Shown here piece by piece: positions 49,464 through 58,465 of a DNA stretch of 64,000 nucleotides; positions within the stretch are counted from its first letter, which is position 1; the number at the start of each line of letters is the position of its first letter. The notes beneath the pieces are model-generated. The model ran no database searches. It was not told the origin of the DNA and saw only the letters and a list, made by a program, of their open reading frames with translations. The translations under genes were made by a program, and so were the position numbers. Source of the stretch: Anaerolineales bacterium (GTDB lineage Bacteria; Chloroflexota; Anaerolineae; 4572-78; J111); NCBI GenBank assembly GCA_015075185.1, contig JABTUW010000001.1, positions 1,426,001 to 1,490,000 of the forward strand, read 5' to 3'.

Positions 49464-51890
49464 ATGGAAGATCTCACCGGCAAGCAGCTTGGCCCGTACC
49501 AGGTCGTGGCATCGTTGGGCGAGGGTGGCATGGCCGCCGTTTACAAAGCCTACCAGCCCGGCATGGAGCGGTATGTTGCCCTCAAAATTCTGCCCCGCCA
49601 TTTTGCCAGCGACCCCCTGTTTGTAGGCCGCTTTGAACAGGAAGCCAAAGTTCTGGCTAAACTCCAGCATCCCCACATTTTGCCGGTGTTCGATTTTGGC
49701 CAGGCAGATGGCTATAGCTACATCGTAATGCCTTTTTTGCAAAGCGGCGACCTGACCGACCTGCTGGCCGGCTCCGCGCTTTCCCTGGTCCAGATTCGCC
49801 GGATCATCTCCCAGGTGGGCGACGCCCTGGATTACGCGCATGCCCACGGCCTGATTCACCGCGACGTCAAACCCAGCAACGTTTTGCTCGATGAGCTGGG
49901 GAACTGCCTGCTAACCGACTTTGGCATTGCCAAAATTCTTGAAAGCGGCAGCAAGTTGACGGCTACCGGCGGCATTATCGGCACGCCGGCCTACATGTCG
50001 CCCGAACAGGGCTTGGGCGAGAAAGTTGACGGGCGCAGCGACATTTACGCCCTGGGCATCATGCTGTACGAGATGGCGACCGGGCGTGTCCCCTACCAGG
50101 CTGAAACGCCCATGGCCATCATGATCAAACATCTCAACGACCCGCTGCCGCCGCCCCGCCGCCTGAACCCGGCCCTGCACGAAGCTGTCGAGCGAGTCAT
50201 CCTCAAGGCGCTGGCCAAACAACCCCAGGATCGTTACGCTGCCGCCGGGGAGATGGTGCGGGCGCTGCAAGCAGCCATTCCCGAAACTGTCGAGACGCCG
50301 CCTGCCCCAGCCGAAGCTGACGCCACTCTAGTTTCAGCCGCCGGGACGACACTGGAAGCGCAACGTCAGGAAACCGTCGAAAAGGAGAGAAGCCGGGAGT
50401 CAGTTCGTCCGGCCCGGCAGTGGATGCTGGCGGCAGCGGGCCTGATCCTATTATTGGTAATTGTTGTGGCCGGCGTGATTGTCTTCGCTGCCGGCGGCGA
50501 TGAGCAGCCAGACGAGATACCCCTTGCAGCCGCTACGGAAAAAATCAACGCCGTTCAACCAACTGAACCTGATACCGCACAGACCGAGCCTGGGACCGCG
50601 CCACCGCTTGAAGCCTCCCCTACCGGCACGCCGCTACCCACCGCCAGCCTCTATGATAACTTTGATGATCCGGCCTTTGATGGAACGTGGAATGCAGCCT
50701 TGTGGGAAGCGGATTCGGACGAGCCGTGTGAGGTGGCGCAGCAAGAGGGGGTCATCAGTTTTAAAATGCCGGCCCAACCTGAAGAGACTAGCTGCGCTCT
50801 TCGTATCAACCAACCGAGCCTAGTTTCGCTGGAACAGTTGGGCGTCGTCGAGGCCCGGCTGCAAATTGCCGACGATCTCAGCGGTGAGTATGTGAACCAG
50901 GGGATTGGTATTGGCACCGAGGATTTGCCGGACGGCGATTGGTTTGCCTTTTGCGGCCTGACCGCCCACCCTGATGAGATTGAAGCCTATTTTGAAGTGG
51001 CTAATTACGGCGGCCGCTCATCCCCCGATATTTCCCAGGGCATTCCCGCCGCTTACGACCGCTGGCACACCTTTCGCATGGAAGTCAAGCCTGACCCGCT
51101 AACCTTTGCCTGCTTTGTTGACAACACCCTCATCGGCTCAGTCACGCCCGCCGATGCCCCAGCCTTACGCCAGGCCCGTTTCCACCGAACACTGGATACC
51201 TATCGCGAGGCCGAATCAACCGCAACCACTTACGCCGACGATGTCCGCCTGTTGAGCAGCAACGCAGTTAGTCCCGCGCCGTATGACGATTTTGATGATC
51301 CGGCCTTTGAAGGGCAGTTCAATCCTGAATTATGGGAGCCGTGGGACGATATAGATAAGTGCGAAGCAGTCCAAGAGGGTGGCGTTCTACACTTTACTTG
51401 TACCGAGCCTGATGGCTCCGGCCTCAACGCGCTCCATTACCAGGGGCTTGAGTTCGGACAGATCGGTTTTGTCGAGGTCAAGCTAAAACTGGACAGCGAC
51501 TTACCAGCGGGCCGGGGTTCGGTATCACTGCTTTTGACCAATTCGTTGGATAGCTGGGCCGGTTGTGGCCTGGCCGGGGGCGCTGAACTTGAGCAGGCCC
51601 AATTATCCTGCGGCGTGGCTTCTGACCGCAATGGGGTATTCAGCGAGGAGTACCATGCCGACGGCCCGGCCGTGGCTTACGACACCTGGCATATCGTCAG
51701 GATTGAAATGAAGCCCAACTCCGGCGAATTGACCTTTTTTGTAGACGGTCAGCCCATCGGTACGCACACCCCGGCGGAAATCGAGCGCCTGAAAAGCGCC
51801 CAATTTAGTGCTGAACTGCAACTCTACCTGGAGGATGGTGCGCTTATTGCCGGCTACTTTGACAACATCCGCATTGGCCAGGCCGAGTAA
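49464..51890 (+). CDS. Transmembrane serine/threonine protein kinase with two LamG-like extracellular repeats
   Basis: 808 aa. The cytoplasmic Hanks-type kinase domain has a GEGGMAAVYKA glycine loop (19-29), K41 in VALKILP, HRDVKPSN near 131, DFG near 152 and APE-like TPAYMSPEQ. A Glu/Arg-rich juxtamembrane region and a transmembrane helix (AAGLILLLVIVVAGVIVF, about 321-340) follow. A Thr/Pro linker then leads to two homologous extracellular domains, each opening with YDNFDDPAF/YDDFDDPAF and ending with DNTLIGSVTP/DGQPIGTHTP, of concanavalin A/LamG-like type. They probably sense a carbohydrate or envelope ligand. It lies after rny but with its own terminator-separated unit. Confidence 0.88.
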   Translation: MEDLTGKQLGPYQVVASLGEGGMAAVYKAYQPGMERYVALKILPRHFASDPLFVGRFEQEAKVLAKLQHPHILPVFDFGQADGYSYIVMPFLQSGDLTDLLAGSALSLVQIRRIISQVGDALDYAHAHGLIHRDVKPSNVLLDELGNCLLTDFGIAKILESGSKLTATGGIIGTPAYMSPEQGLGEKVDGRSDIYALGIMLYEMATGRVPYQAETPMAIMIKHLNDPLPPPRRLNPALHEAVERVILKALAKQPQDRYAAAGEMVRALQAAIPETVETPPAPAEADATLVSAAGTTLEAQRQETVEKERSRESVRPARQWMLAAAGLILLLVIVVAGVIVFAAGGDEQPDEIPLAAATEKINAVQPTEPDTAQTEPGTAPPLEASPTGTPLPTASLYDNFDDPAFDGTWNAALWEADSDEPCEVAQQEGVISFKMPAQPEETSCALRINQPSLVSLEQLGVVEARLQIADDLSGEYVNQGIGIGTEDLPDGDWFAFCGLTAHPDEIEAYFEVANYGGRSSPDISQGIPAAYDRWHTFRMEVKPDPLTFACFVDNTLIGSVTPADAPALRQARFHRTLDTYREAESTATTYADDVRLLSSNAVSPAPYDDFDDPAFEGQFNPELWEPWDDIDKCEAVQEGGVLHFTCTEPDGSGLNALHYQGLEFGQIGFVEVKLKLDSDLPAGRGSVSLLLTNSLDSWAGCGLAGGAELEQAQLSCGVASDRNGVFSEEYHADGPAVAYDTWHIVRIEMKPNSGELTFFVDGQPIGTHTPAEIERLKSAQFSAELQLYLEDGALIAGYFDNIRIGQAE

Positions 51891-51932
51891 CAACACCTTT
51901 TTAACTCGAGTTACCACCATAGGCTGATTTTT

Positions 51933-51998
51933 ACCGCAAAGACGCTGAGAACGCAGAGGAAAAACATAAAAACTCGGCGTCCTCTGTGTCTCTGCGGT
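51933..51998. repeat. ACCGCAAAGACGC...TCTCTGCGGT palindromic repeat
   Basis: ACCGCAAAGACGCTGAGAAC at 51933 and CCTCTGTGTCTCTGCGGT at 51981 are imperfect complements flanking an AT centre. It lies between the convergent kinase and AttH-like genes. Confidence 0.75.
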
Positions 51999-52039
51999 GA
52001 ATCTTAGGTTGATGGTAGCAGGATAGCAACTTAGGTTAT

Positions 52040-53185
52040 TTACATCCGTCCCCGCAAACTCTCATAATAACCGGTCAGCTCGACATAGCCGTAGCCGGTC
52101 TGGCTGCCCTCTACCCGGACGGCCCCTTCCCAATAAGTAAAAGAAACCCGCAATTCCTGGTCGTTGATCAGCGGAGTGATGTGTAAATCAATCCCTTCGC
52201 TGGGAATCGCCAAATTCCACTCGGCGGGATAAACCGCGCCGCTGTGGGGGCTGGTCCAGGTGTCCAGGGAGGTGATGGTGATGTCCTCCAGCAAAATCCG
52301 GCGGGTGCTGCCGTCGGGGTTGATCAATATCCCGGCAGAGACCGGCTCGGCGCTGCCATCCCTGCGGCGAATGGAGTAAAAGGTGACTTCCCGCTGGTCG
52401 TCCAACTGTAGCGAAAACCAATCCCAGCCAACCGCGTCCTGGCCCAGGTCGGATGTGCTCCATTCCCGGTCCATCCAGGAATTGCCAGTCACCTCAAACA
52501 TGCCCCGCGCAGTTGTGACCGTGCCGCGCGTGAGATTGTTGGTGAGCGAGTAATAGTAGCTGGCGTTGCCCGGCTCGTCGCTTTTGGCGCTCAAGCCGCG
52601 GTCGCCTTGTAGAGCAGTGGGCTTGGCTTGCTCCAAAATCAAATCAATCCCAATGTTGCCGTCGCTGGCTTTGAGTTGTACCTGGCCCGGCGCGATTTCT
52701 TTGGCAAACCAATTATCCAGCCAAACGTGATAGGTGGGCAGCCCTTGCGCCCCGGCCAGGTTAGGACTGGCCCGGCTAAAACGTTCGTGAAATTCAAAGG
52801 TATTGCCGGTTACATCGGTGACGGTGAAATGGGCAAAGTAAATCTGGTGACTGGCCCACTCCGAGGCCCGCTCCGGCTCGCCGGGAACGATGCCGCGCCG
52901 GAAGATGGTAAATTGATAGCCGAAGCGATTGCCCTGGGCGTCGGCCAGATTGCCGGTGTAGTACCACCATTCGGCTCGATAATCCGGGTGCGGGCCGTGG
53001 TCCCTGGGAAACTCAAAAGGAATGATGTCGTAAACCTTGCGGAACCCCTCGCCCTGGTACTCCTCCGCAGCGAGATTTTCCACATTGGCACTAATTTCTC
53101 CGCTGTTGAAGTTCATCCGCTCATAGCGAATAACAACAAAACCGGAAATTAAAAGCAAAGCAATAATGGCCAGGGCTAGTTTCAT
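52040..53185 (-). CDS. AttH/CrtC-type lipocalin-like lipoprotein or anchored protein
   Basis: 381 aa. An N-terminal hydrophobic segment (LALAIIALLLISGFVVI) is followed by the AttH/CrtC domain: FEFPRDHGPHPDYRAEWWYYTG is its signature, then WFAKEIAPGQ and WMDREWSTSDLGQDAVGWDWFSLQL. The family covers carotenoid 1,2-hydratase CrtC and the AttH protein of Att ABC systems. ATG 53185 directly before the membrane segment is chosen, since the upstream frame adds no family sequence. It is downstream of the FtsX-like permease and ABC ATPase, as in att operons, so an exported-lipid or envelope transport role is likely. Confidence 0.85.
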   Translation of the reverse strand: MKLALAIIALLLISGFVVIRYERMNFNSGEISANVENLAAEEYQGEGFRKVYDIIPFEFPRDHGPHPDYRAEWWYYTGNLADAQGNRFGYQFTIFRRGIVPGEPERASEWASHQIYFAHFTVTDVTGNTFEFHERFSRASPNLAGAQGLPTYHVWLDNWFAKEIAPGQVQLKASDGNIGIDLILEQAKPTALQGDRGLSAKSDEPGNASYYYSLTNNLTRGTVTTARGMFEVTGNSWMDREWSTSDLGQDAVGWDWFSLQLDDQREVTFYSIRRRDGSAEPVSAGILINPDGSTRRILLEDITITSLDTWTSPHSGAVYPAEWNLAIPSEGIDLHITPLINDQELRVSFTYWEGAVRVEGSQTGYGYVELTGYYESLRGRM

Positions 53186-53201
53186 AATTATTACTCCACG
53201 T

Positions 53202-53234
53202 ACGGAGTGCAAAAGCTGAGCTTTTGCGCTCCGT
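53202..53234. repeat. ACGGAGTGCAAAAGCT palindrome
   Basis: ACGGAGTGCAAAAGCT-G-AGCTTTTGCGCTCCGT is a near-perfect 16-bp palindrome between the permease stop and the AttH-like start. It may process the operon mRNA. Confidence 0.75.
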
Positions 53235-53238
53235 AAGG

Positions 53239-55809
53239 TTATTCCTCTCTTACGGCCACAGCAATTTGCATATCCTTTAGCCGAATCACCGGATAGATAC
53301 CCGCTAATAGGGCCGCCACCAGGGCTATAGCCAGGGCCACCCCAAAGATGCCGGGGTTGGCATGCATTTGCAGCGACCAGCCAAAGGAGCGCAGGTTGAT
53401 GAAATGCACCAGGATATAGGCCAGCGACCAGCCAATCGGCAGGGCCATCAGGCCGGCGGTGAGGCCCATCAGCCCGGTTTCCAAAAGGGTTTTACCCCAC
53501 AGTTGCAGCACGCTCATGCCGTTGGCCCGCAGTGTGCCCAGTTCGCGGGTCCGCTCCAGTTGCAGCGACATAATCGCGCTCAATACGCCGATGAAAGCCA
53601 CGACAGTTGCCAGCAAACGCAGAGCAGCGGTGATGGTAAAGGTGCGGTCAAAAACTTCCAGGGCGTTCTCTTTGATGCCCCGATTTGAAGTGATGGACAG
53701 AAAATATTTGGCGGCAAATTGACGGGTGATTTGCTGGGCCAGTGCGTCGGCCTGGCTGGTAAAATCGGGTTTGAGAAAGAGCGCAATGTTGGAAACGCGG
53801 GTATCGCCGGGCCAATAGGTGCGATAGGCCGACAGGCGGATCAAGACATAGCCTTTGTCCGGCACCGCATAATCATAGAAAATCCCTGCCACCTTGAATG
53901 ACTGCGGCCCGCGCTCGGTCCGCAGAGTAAGGGTCGAAGGCTGATTAAGCGGCAGCCCGTGCATCCGGGCAAAGACCTCAGAAACCAACACTCCGCCGGC
54001 TTCCCTCGCTGCCTCCAACTCGGCCGCATCACCGCTCGCCCACAACATCGGGCGGCGGTTCTCCAGGGGCTCCGGCGACAGGGCATGCAGTTCCACTTCT
54101 TCATAATTTTCGGAGAAGACGACCACGCTCCGCAGCAGGCTGACAGCTTCAACCCCCTCGATTTGCCCGGCCTGCTCGATAAACTCCGGGCTGATCTCCC
54201 CCTCAACGCGCAAATTCTGCCCGGCCGGGCTGATGTAAATATCGGCAGCCAGAACGGTGTCCAGCCATGTGACGACGGTATTGCGAAAGGAGTCAATCAT
54301 GACGCTGACCCCAATAATCACCGTGACCGCCAGCATCAGCGCCGCGATAGTGACCGAGGTGCGGCTGAGGGACCGGACGATATCGCGGGGGGCCATCAGG
54401 CCGATAATCCCAAAGAGGCGCGGGGTGATACGCTGGAGCAGCCCCATCAGCAGCCGGGTCAGCAGCGGGGTGAGCAGGGCCGAGCCGATTAAAATGATAA
54501 AGAGAGCCGTGAAGCTGAGGCCAAGCGATTGGCTGGCGACGTTGAGCAACAACCAGCCTGCCAGCATCATGACCACACTGGCAACGCCTAAACCAGGCAC
54601 GAGACGCTGCACCCGGGCCTCGGCGACCGAGCGTTTGAGGGCGCTGTTGGGCGGCACGGTGGTCGCTTCCAGGGCCGGGACAAAAGCGGCCAGCAGTCCC
54701 GCCGCCAAACCGGCCAGCAGCCCTTTGTAGAGAGTCAGCGGCGAGAGGGAGACGCTTTGCACGGTCAGGGTGAAAAAAAGGTCGTTGATTGTCTGCGTGA
54801 CCAGCCCGACCAGGCCGCGGCCCAGGATAATCCCCAGACCCAGCCCAATAAGCGCGCCCAGCGTGCTCAAGACCAGCGCCTCGGTCAGCACCAGGCCAAA
54901 GATCTCCAGCCGGGTGACACCCAGGCAGCGCAGCGTGCCCAGCATCGGCCGCCGCTGAATCACCGAAAAGCTGATGGTGTTATAAATGAGGAACATGCCG
55001 ACGATGAGGGCCAGCAGGCTCAAGGCCGAGAGATTCAGTTCAAAAGCAGCCGTCATTTGCTTGAGGGTTTCGTTTCGCAAGGCCGCCTGCTGCAAGCGAG
55101 CATTGGCTGGCAGCAGTTCCAGGATGGGCTGCGGGCTGGCTTGGGGAGCGAGAATCAGATCAATGTGGCTGAGGCGGCCGACCATGTTCAGCATCTCCTG
55201 GGCGGTGCTGATGTCGCCCAAAATCAGGCCGTTCAGGGCACGCTGGCTCAATTCGTCGCTGGGCTGGACCAGGCCAGCCAGTTTGACCGTTTTGGTTTGG
55301 CCGCCGGCCAGCAGGGTCAGAGTATCGCCGGGGGTCAAGTTATATTGATCGGCCAGGGTTTTGGGCAGAAGGACTGTATCAGGCTCGATCAGCAGGCTCA
55401 GCAGCGCCTCAAAAGATACCTCGCCGCTGCCGTTCCCCAGGTAAGTTCTGAACGGCCCTTCGGCAAAAGGGTCAACTCCCAGGAGATGCAAGGGCAGGTC
55501 GCCGGCCTCTTTCAGCAAAACCAGGCCAGTTACAACCGGGGCGACATCGGTTAGCCCCAGCTCAACCCGCAACTGCTCATAGAGCGAGGTGGGCAAATCG
55601 CCGGGGGCGGCGACAATCTGATGGGTTGCTTTGCCGGCAATGCTGTCGGTGGACAGGGCAAAAGCCTGGCTGGCGCTGCCATTGGCCAGGTCAATCGCCA
55701 CAATCATAGCTACCCCCAGCGCAACCCCCAAAATCAGCAGCAAACTTTGAATGGGGTGCCGGGTGCTGTGACGCAGGGCGAGCAGGGTGAAAGGTGAAAG
55801 TTTTTTCAT
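53239..55809 (-). CDS. FtsX-like ABC transporter permease
   Basis: 856 aa. N-terminal transmembrane helix (LLLILGVALGVAMIVAIDLA), a large periplasmic/MacB-type domain, three helices near 265-390 (LSLLALIVGMFLIYNTISF), then a second FtsX-like unit. The total of about eight transmembrane segments in two FtsX modules fits an AttFG-type permease. It uses energy from the ATPase encoded upstream for substrate movement in the envelope. GAAAGGTGAAAGTTTTTTC-like text at the start region codes for KKLSPFTLLALRHSTRHP, a common amphipathic start. It ends 53 nt before the AttH-like gene. Confidence 0.85.
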   Translation of the reverse strand: MKKLSPFTLLALRHSTRHPIQSLLLILGVALGVAMIVAIDLANGSASQAFALSTDSIAGKATHQIVAAPGDLPTSLYEQLRVELGLTDVAPVVTGLVLLKEAGDLPLHLLGVDPFAEGPFRTYLGNGSGEVSFEALLSLLIEPDTVLLPKTLADQYNLTPGDTLTLLAGGQTKTVKLAGLVQPSDELSQRALNGLILGDISTAQEMLNMVGRLSHIDLILAPQASPQPILELLPANARLQQAALRNETLKQMTAAFELNLSALSLLALIVGMFLIYNTISFSVIQRRPMLGTLRCLGVTRLEIFGLVLTEALVLSTLGALIGLGLGIILGRGLVGLVTQTINDLFFTLTVQSVSLSPLTLYKGLLAGLAAGLLAAFVPALEATTVPPNSALKRSVAEARVQRLVPGLGVASVVMMLAGWLLLNVASQSLGLSFTALFIILIGSALLTPLLTRLLMGLLQRITPRLFGIIGLMAPRDIVRSLSRTSVTIAALMLAVTVIIGVSVMIDSFRNTVVTWLDTVLAADIYISPAGQNLRVEGEISPEFIEQAGQIEGVEAVSLLRSVVVFSENYEEVELHALSPEPLENRRPMLWASGDAAELEAAREAGGVLVSEVFARMHGLPLNQPSTLTLRTERGPQSFKVAGIFYDYAVPDKGYVLIRLSAYRTYWPGDTRVSNIALFLKPDFTSQADALAQQITRQFAAKYFLSITSNRGIKENALEVFDRTFTITAALRLLATVVAFIGVLSAIMSLQLERTRELGTLRANGMSVLQLWGKTLLETGLMGLTAGLMALPIGWSLAYILVHFINLRSFGWSLQMHANPGIFGVALAIALVAALLAGIYPVIRLKDMQIAVAVREE

Positions 55810-55829
55810 AGGTACGAAACATAATCCGG

Positions 55830-55870
55830 CGTGGTGCGTGGTCCGTAATTTTCACGCACCACGCACCACG
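55830..55870. repeat. CGTGGTGCGTGGT inverted repeat
   Basis: CGTGGTGCGTGGT (55830-55842) is matched by ACCACGCACCACG (55858-55870), between the ATPase stop and permease start. It is a short low-complexity palindrome. Confidence 0.75.
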
Positions 55871-55872
55871 TA

Positions 55873-56559
55873 CTAACTCGTCAAAATCAACTCCCCATGT
55901 TTTATTCGATAAACCTTATCTGCCAGCGGAATGATATCAGGGTTGTGGGTGGCCATAATCAAGGTTTTGTTGGCCTGGCGGGTCAACTCCAACAGGAGCT
56001 GCATAATGGTCCGGCCGGTATCTTCGTCCAGGTTGCCGGTTGGCTCGTCGGCCAGGAGCAGGGTGGGATTGTGAGCGATGGCCCGCAAAATGGCAACACG
56101 CTGCTGCTCCCCACCGGACAGCCGGTCAGGAAAAGCGTCCTGGCGGTGGTTCAAGCCGACCCGCTCCAGCAGGCTTTTGACCTCTTTCTCCCTGGCTGCC
56201 GTAAGGCCGCCGTTGAGGTGCATGGCCAGCGTCACATTTTCAAAGACGGTCAAGGTCGGGATCAGGTTGAAAAATTGAAAGATAAAGCCGATATGCTCCC
56301 GCCGAAACAGGGTCCGCTGGCGCTCGCCCAGGCGGTTAATGGCGACTCCATTGACCAGGACATCCCCGCTGTCGGGCGCGTCAATCCCACTGATGAGGTT
56401 AAGCAGGGTACTTTTGCCGGAGCCGCTGTGGCCGAGCAAGAGGATAAATTCGCCGCTCTTGAAGGTCGCGTTGATATCCACCAAAATGAGATGGCTCGCT
56501 TTGCCTTCGGTATAACTTTTGGTCAGATTTTTTAATTGAACAATGGGTGTATCAGCCAT
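55873..56559 (-). CDS. ABC transporter ATP-binding protein (LolD/MacB-type)
   Basis: 228 aa. Walker A is GHSGSGKST (43-51), ABC signature is LSGGEQQRV (147-155), Walker B is [12 protein letters not shown] (167-178), and the switch histidine is in MATHNPD. The length and the GEFILLLG start are characteristic of the LolD/MacB group, which pair with FtsX-type permeases. It is first in the minus-strand operon ATPase - permease - AttH-like. Its upstream region (56560-56720) is AT-rich. Confidence 0.93.
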   Translation of the reverse strand: MADTPIVQLKNLTKSYTEGKASHLILVDINATFKSGEFILLLGHSGSGKSTLLNLISGIDAPDSGDVLVNGVAINRLGERQRTLFRREHIGFIFQFFNLIPTLTVFENVTLAMHLNGGLTAAREKEVKSLLERVGLNHRQDAFPDRLSGGEQQRVAILRAIAHNPTLLLADEPTGNLDEDTGRTIMQLLLELTRQANKTLIMATHNPDIIPLADKVYRIKHGELILTS

Positions 56560-56881
56560 AAGACATTCGCTTTTGAGTGATTTGGCCGCCAGAGGCAGTC
56601 AGCTCGAATTTTTAGAAAGACAAATGTGAAATATTACGCGATCATTATAGATAAAAGATAAGATTTTGTAAATATTTTGTCTAATTTTGTATCTCCTCCC
56701 CTTGCTTGCACAATTCCCCTTGTGGCAATTTAAGGTCCCACTCTATAATACTTTTAGTAATCGTGAATTATACCACGAGGAAACAAAATTGGACTCAAAA
56801 ACTTCTCAAACTACCACATTCTTAACAATTGACCGTTGACAATTAACCCGGCATGGTTAATAATGGTGGCAGGAGGTAACT
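56560..56881. other. Divergent AT-rich intergenic region
   Basis: 322 bp between the minus-strand ABC operon and the plus-strand I9-like gene. It is AT-rich with T/A-tracts near 56640-56690. A TTGTGG-N18-TATAAT promoter points plus. A TTAACAATTGACCGTTGACAATTAA-type short palindrome lies at 56822-56846. No ORF is seen. Confidence 0.55.
56720..56749 (+). promoter_or_regulatory. Promoter for the I9-like/subtilase unit
   Basis: TTGTGG (56720-56725), 18-bp spacer, TATAAT (56744-56749). The next gene starts at 56882. Confidence 0.6.
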
Positions 56882-57136
56882 ATGGCCAAAATTGATCCTA
56901 AATTGGAGCAGCGGCTGGAAGATATGCCCAATCGAGTGGTTGATTTAATCGTCCGTACCGACGGCGACCCCACGCCTCACCTGGAGTGGCTGGCCGCCAG
57001 AGGTATCGAAGTCCGGCAGGTCTTTAAATTGTCGCCGGGAGTAGCGGTTTCGGCCCCTGGCCGGGACGCGCTGAATTTGGTGGCGCAGGATTGGGTAGTT
57101 TCCGTTGAATTGGATGAGGCGATGCGAACGATGTAG
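56882..57136 (+). CDS. Peptidase inhibitor I9-like small protein
   Basis: 84 aa. RVVDLIVRTDGDPTPHLEWL followed by GIEVRQVFKLSPGVAVSAPG and WVVSVELDEAM has the beta-alpha-beta pattern of subtilisin propeptides (inhibitor I9 fold). There is no signal peptide. AGGAGGTAAC directly before the ATG is a strong ribosome site. It is 20 nt upstream of a subtilase that carries its own I9-like N-terminus, so this may be a separate chaperone or inhibitor for the protease. Confidence 0.65.
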   Translation: MAKIDPKLEQRLEDMPNRVVDLIVRTDGDPTPHLEWLAARGIEVRQVFKLSPGVAVSAPGRDALNLVAQDWVVSVELDEAMRTM

Positions 57137-57156
57137 CAGGAAGAAAGGAAAAAATT

Positions 57157-58452
57157 ATGCCCGCGACAATTTCTCCCGCATTGCAGCAGAAAATGAACAC
57201 ACAGGCCAATGATGAGCCTATTCCGGTGATTATCCGCCACAAAGAGGGAGCATTCAGCGCCCGCGCCGCCACCCGGAGCATCGCCCGGGGGACGACAGAA
57301 CCCAGCTTCAGCTTGTTTCCCGGGGAAGCTTTAAAGCTGACGCCGGGCGACATCGAGGCGTTGAGCAAAGAGGAGGATGTGGATCATGTCTGGCTCGACT
57401 TGCCGGTCCATACCTGCCTCAATACTTCGGTTCCCAAAATTAGTGCGCCGCGAGTCTGGTCGGAAGCCGGCCTGCGGGGGCAGGGGATTAAAGTGGCCGT
57501 GGTGGACACCGGCATTGACGACTCTCACCCCGATTTTGCCGGGCGAATTATGGCCGTGAAGAGCTTTGTCAGCGACAACGCCCGCGACGACAACGGCCAC
57601 GGAACCCACGTGGCCGGGACAATTGCCGGCAATGGAGCCAAATCGAACGGCAAGTATGTGGGGGTAGCGCCCGAAGCGAGCTTGTACATTGCTAAAGTGC
57701 TGCGAGCCAACGGCAGCGGCTCGATGAGCACGGTCATGGCCGGCATCGAGTGGGCGGTGCTGGAGCAGCGCGTCCAGATCATTAACCTATCCTTGGGCGG
57801 CAGCGTATCCTGCGACGGCACGGATGCGCTCTCGACGCTGGTGGATGAGGCGGTGCGTCAGGCCGGGGTCGTGGTTTGCGTGGCCGCCGGCAACGAAGGG
57901 CCGGAAGCCAGAACAATCGGCTCGCCGGGCTGCGCCCGCTACGTTATCACCGTTGGGGCGATGAACGACAACGATCAGATCGCCCGCTTTTCCTCACGCG
58001 GCCCTACTGCCGACGGCCGCACCAAGCCGGACCTGGTTTTCCCCGGTGTGGGGATTATCGCCCCCCAGGCAGCCGGAACCCGGCTGGGCACCGTCATCGA
58101 AGAGGGCTACGTGGCCAGCGATGGCACCAGCATGGCCACGCCTCATGCCAGCGGCGTCGCCGCGCTGATGCTCCAGGCAAACCCGCAACTCACTGCGGAG
58201 CAAGTCAAAACGCTGATGATGGCCGGCGCGGTCAACATTGGCGCTCTGCCCAACGAGCAGGGCGTGGGTCGGGGCGACGCTTACCTGGCCTATCAAAAAG
58301 CGGCAGGGGCAGCCACGCCTACACCACAGCCCCAACCCGAACCGCAGCCCCAGCCCCAGCCCGAACCGCAGCCCCAGCCGCAACCACAGCCTACGCCACC
58401 GCCTTCGCAACCACCGGGCTGTTTGGCGGGGTTGTTTGCGCGGAGAAAATGA
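57157..58452 (+). CDS. Subtilase family serine peptidase (S8), no signal peptide
   Basis: 431 aa. Residues about 20-85 form a propeptide-like region (EPIPVIIRHKEGAFSARAAT). The catalytic triad is Asp117 in VVDTGIDDSHP, His148 in NGHGTHVAG and Ser325 in GTSMATPHASG, with oxyanion Asn in AAGNEGP. A Pro/Gln/Glu-rich tail (about 389-420) and a C-terminal PGCLAGLFARRK follow. The tail ends in Cys, a short hydrophobic patch and basic residues, suggestive of a processing signal. No N-terminal signal peptide is visible, so the export route is unclear. AGAAAGGA precedes the ATG. Confidence 0.88.
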   Translation: MPATISPALQQKMNTQANDEPIPVIIRHKEGAFSARAATRSIARGTTEPSFSLFPGEALKLTPGDIEALSKEEDVDHVWLDLPVHTCLNTSVPKISAPRVWSEAGLRGQGIKVAVVDTGIDDSHPDFAGRIMAVKSFVSDNARDDNGHGTHVAGTIAGNGAKSNGKYVGVAPEASLYIAKVLRANGSGSMSTVMAGIEWAVLEQRVQIINLSLGGSVSCDGTDALSTLVDEAVRQAGVVVCVAAGNEGPEARTIGSPGCARYVITVGAMNDNDQIARFSSRGPTADGRTKPDLVFPGVGIIAPQAAGTRLGTVIEEGYVASDGTSMATPHASGVAALMLQANPQLTAEQVKTLMMAGAVNIGALPNEQGVGRGDAYLAYQKAAGAATPTPQPQPEPQPQPQPEPQPQPQPQPTPPPSQPPGCLAGLFARRK

Positions 58453-58465
58453 GACTGGCTCTGTT

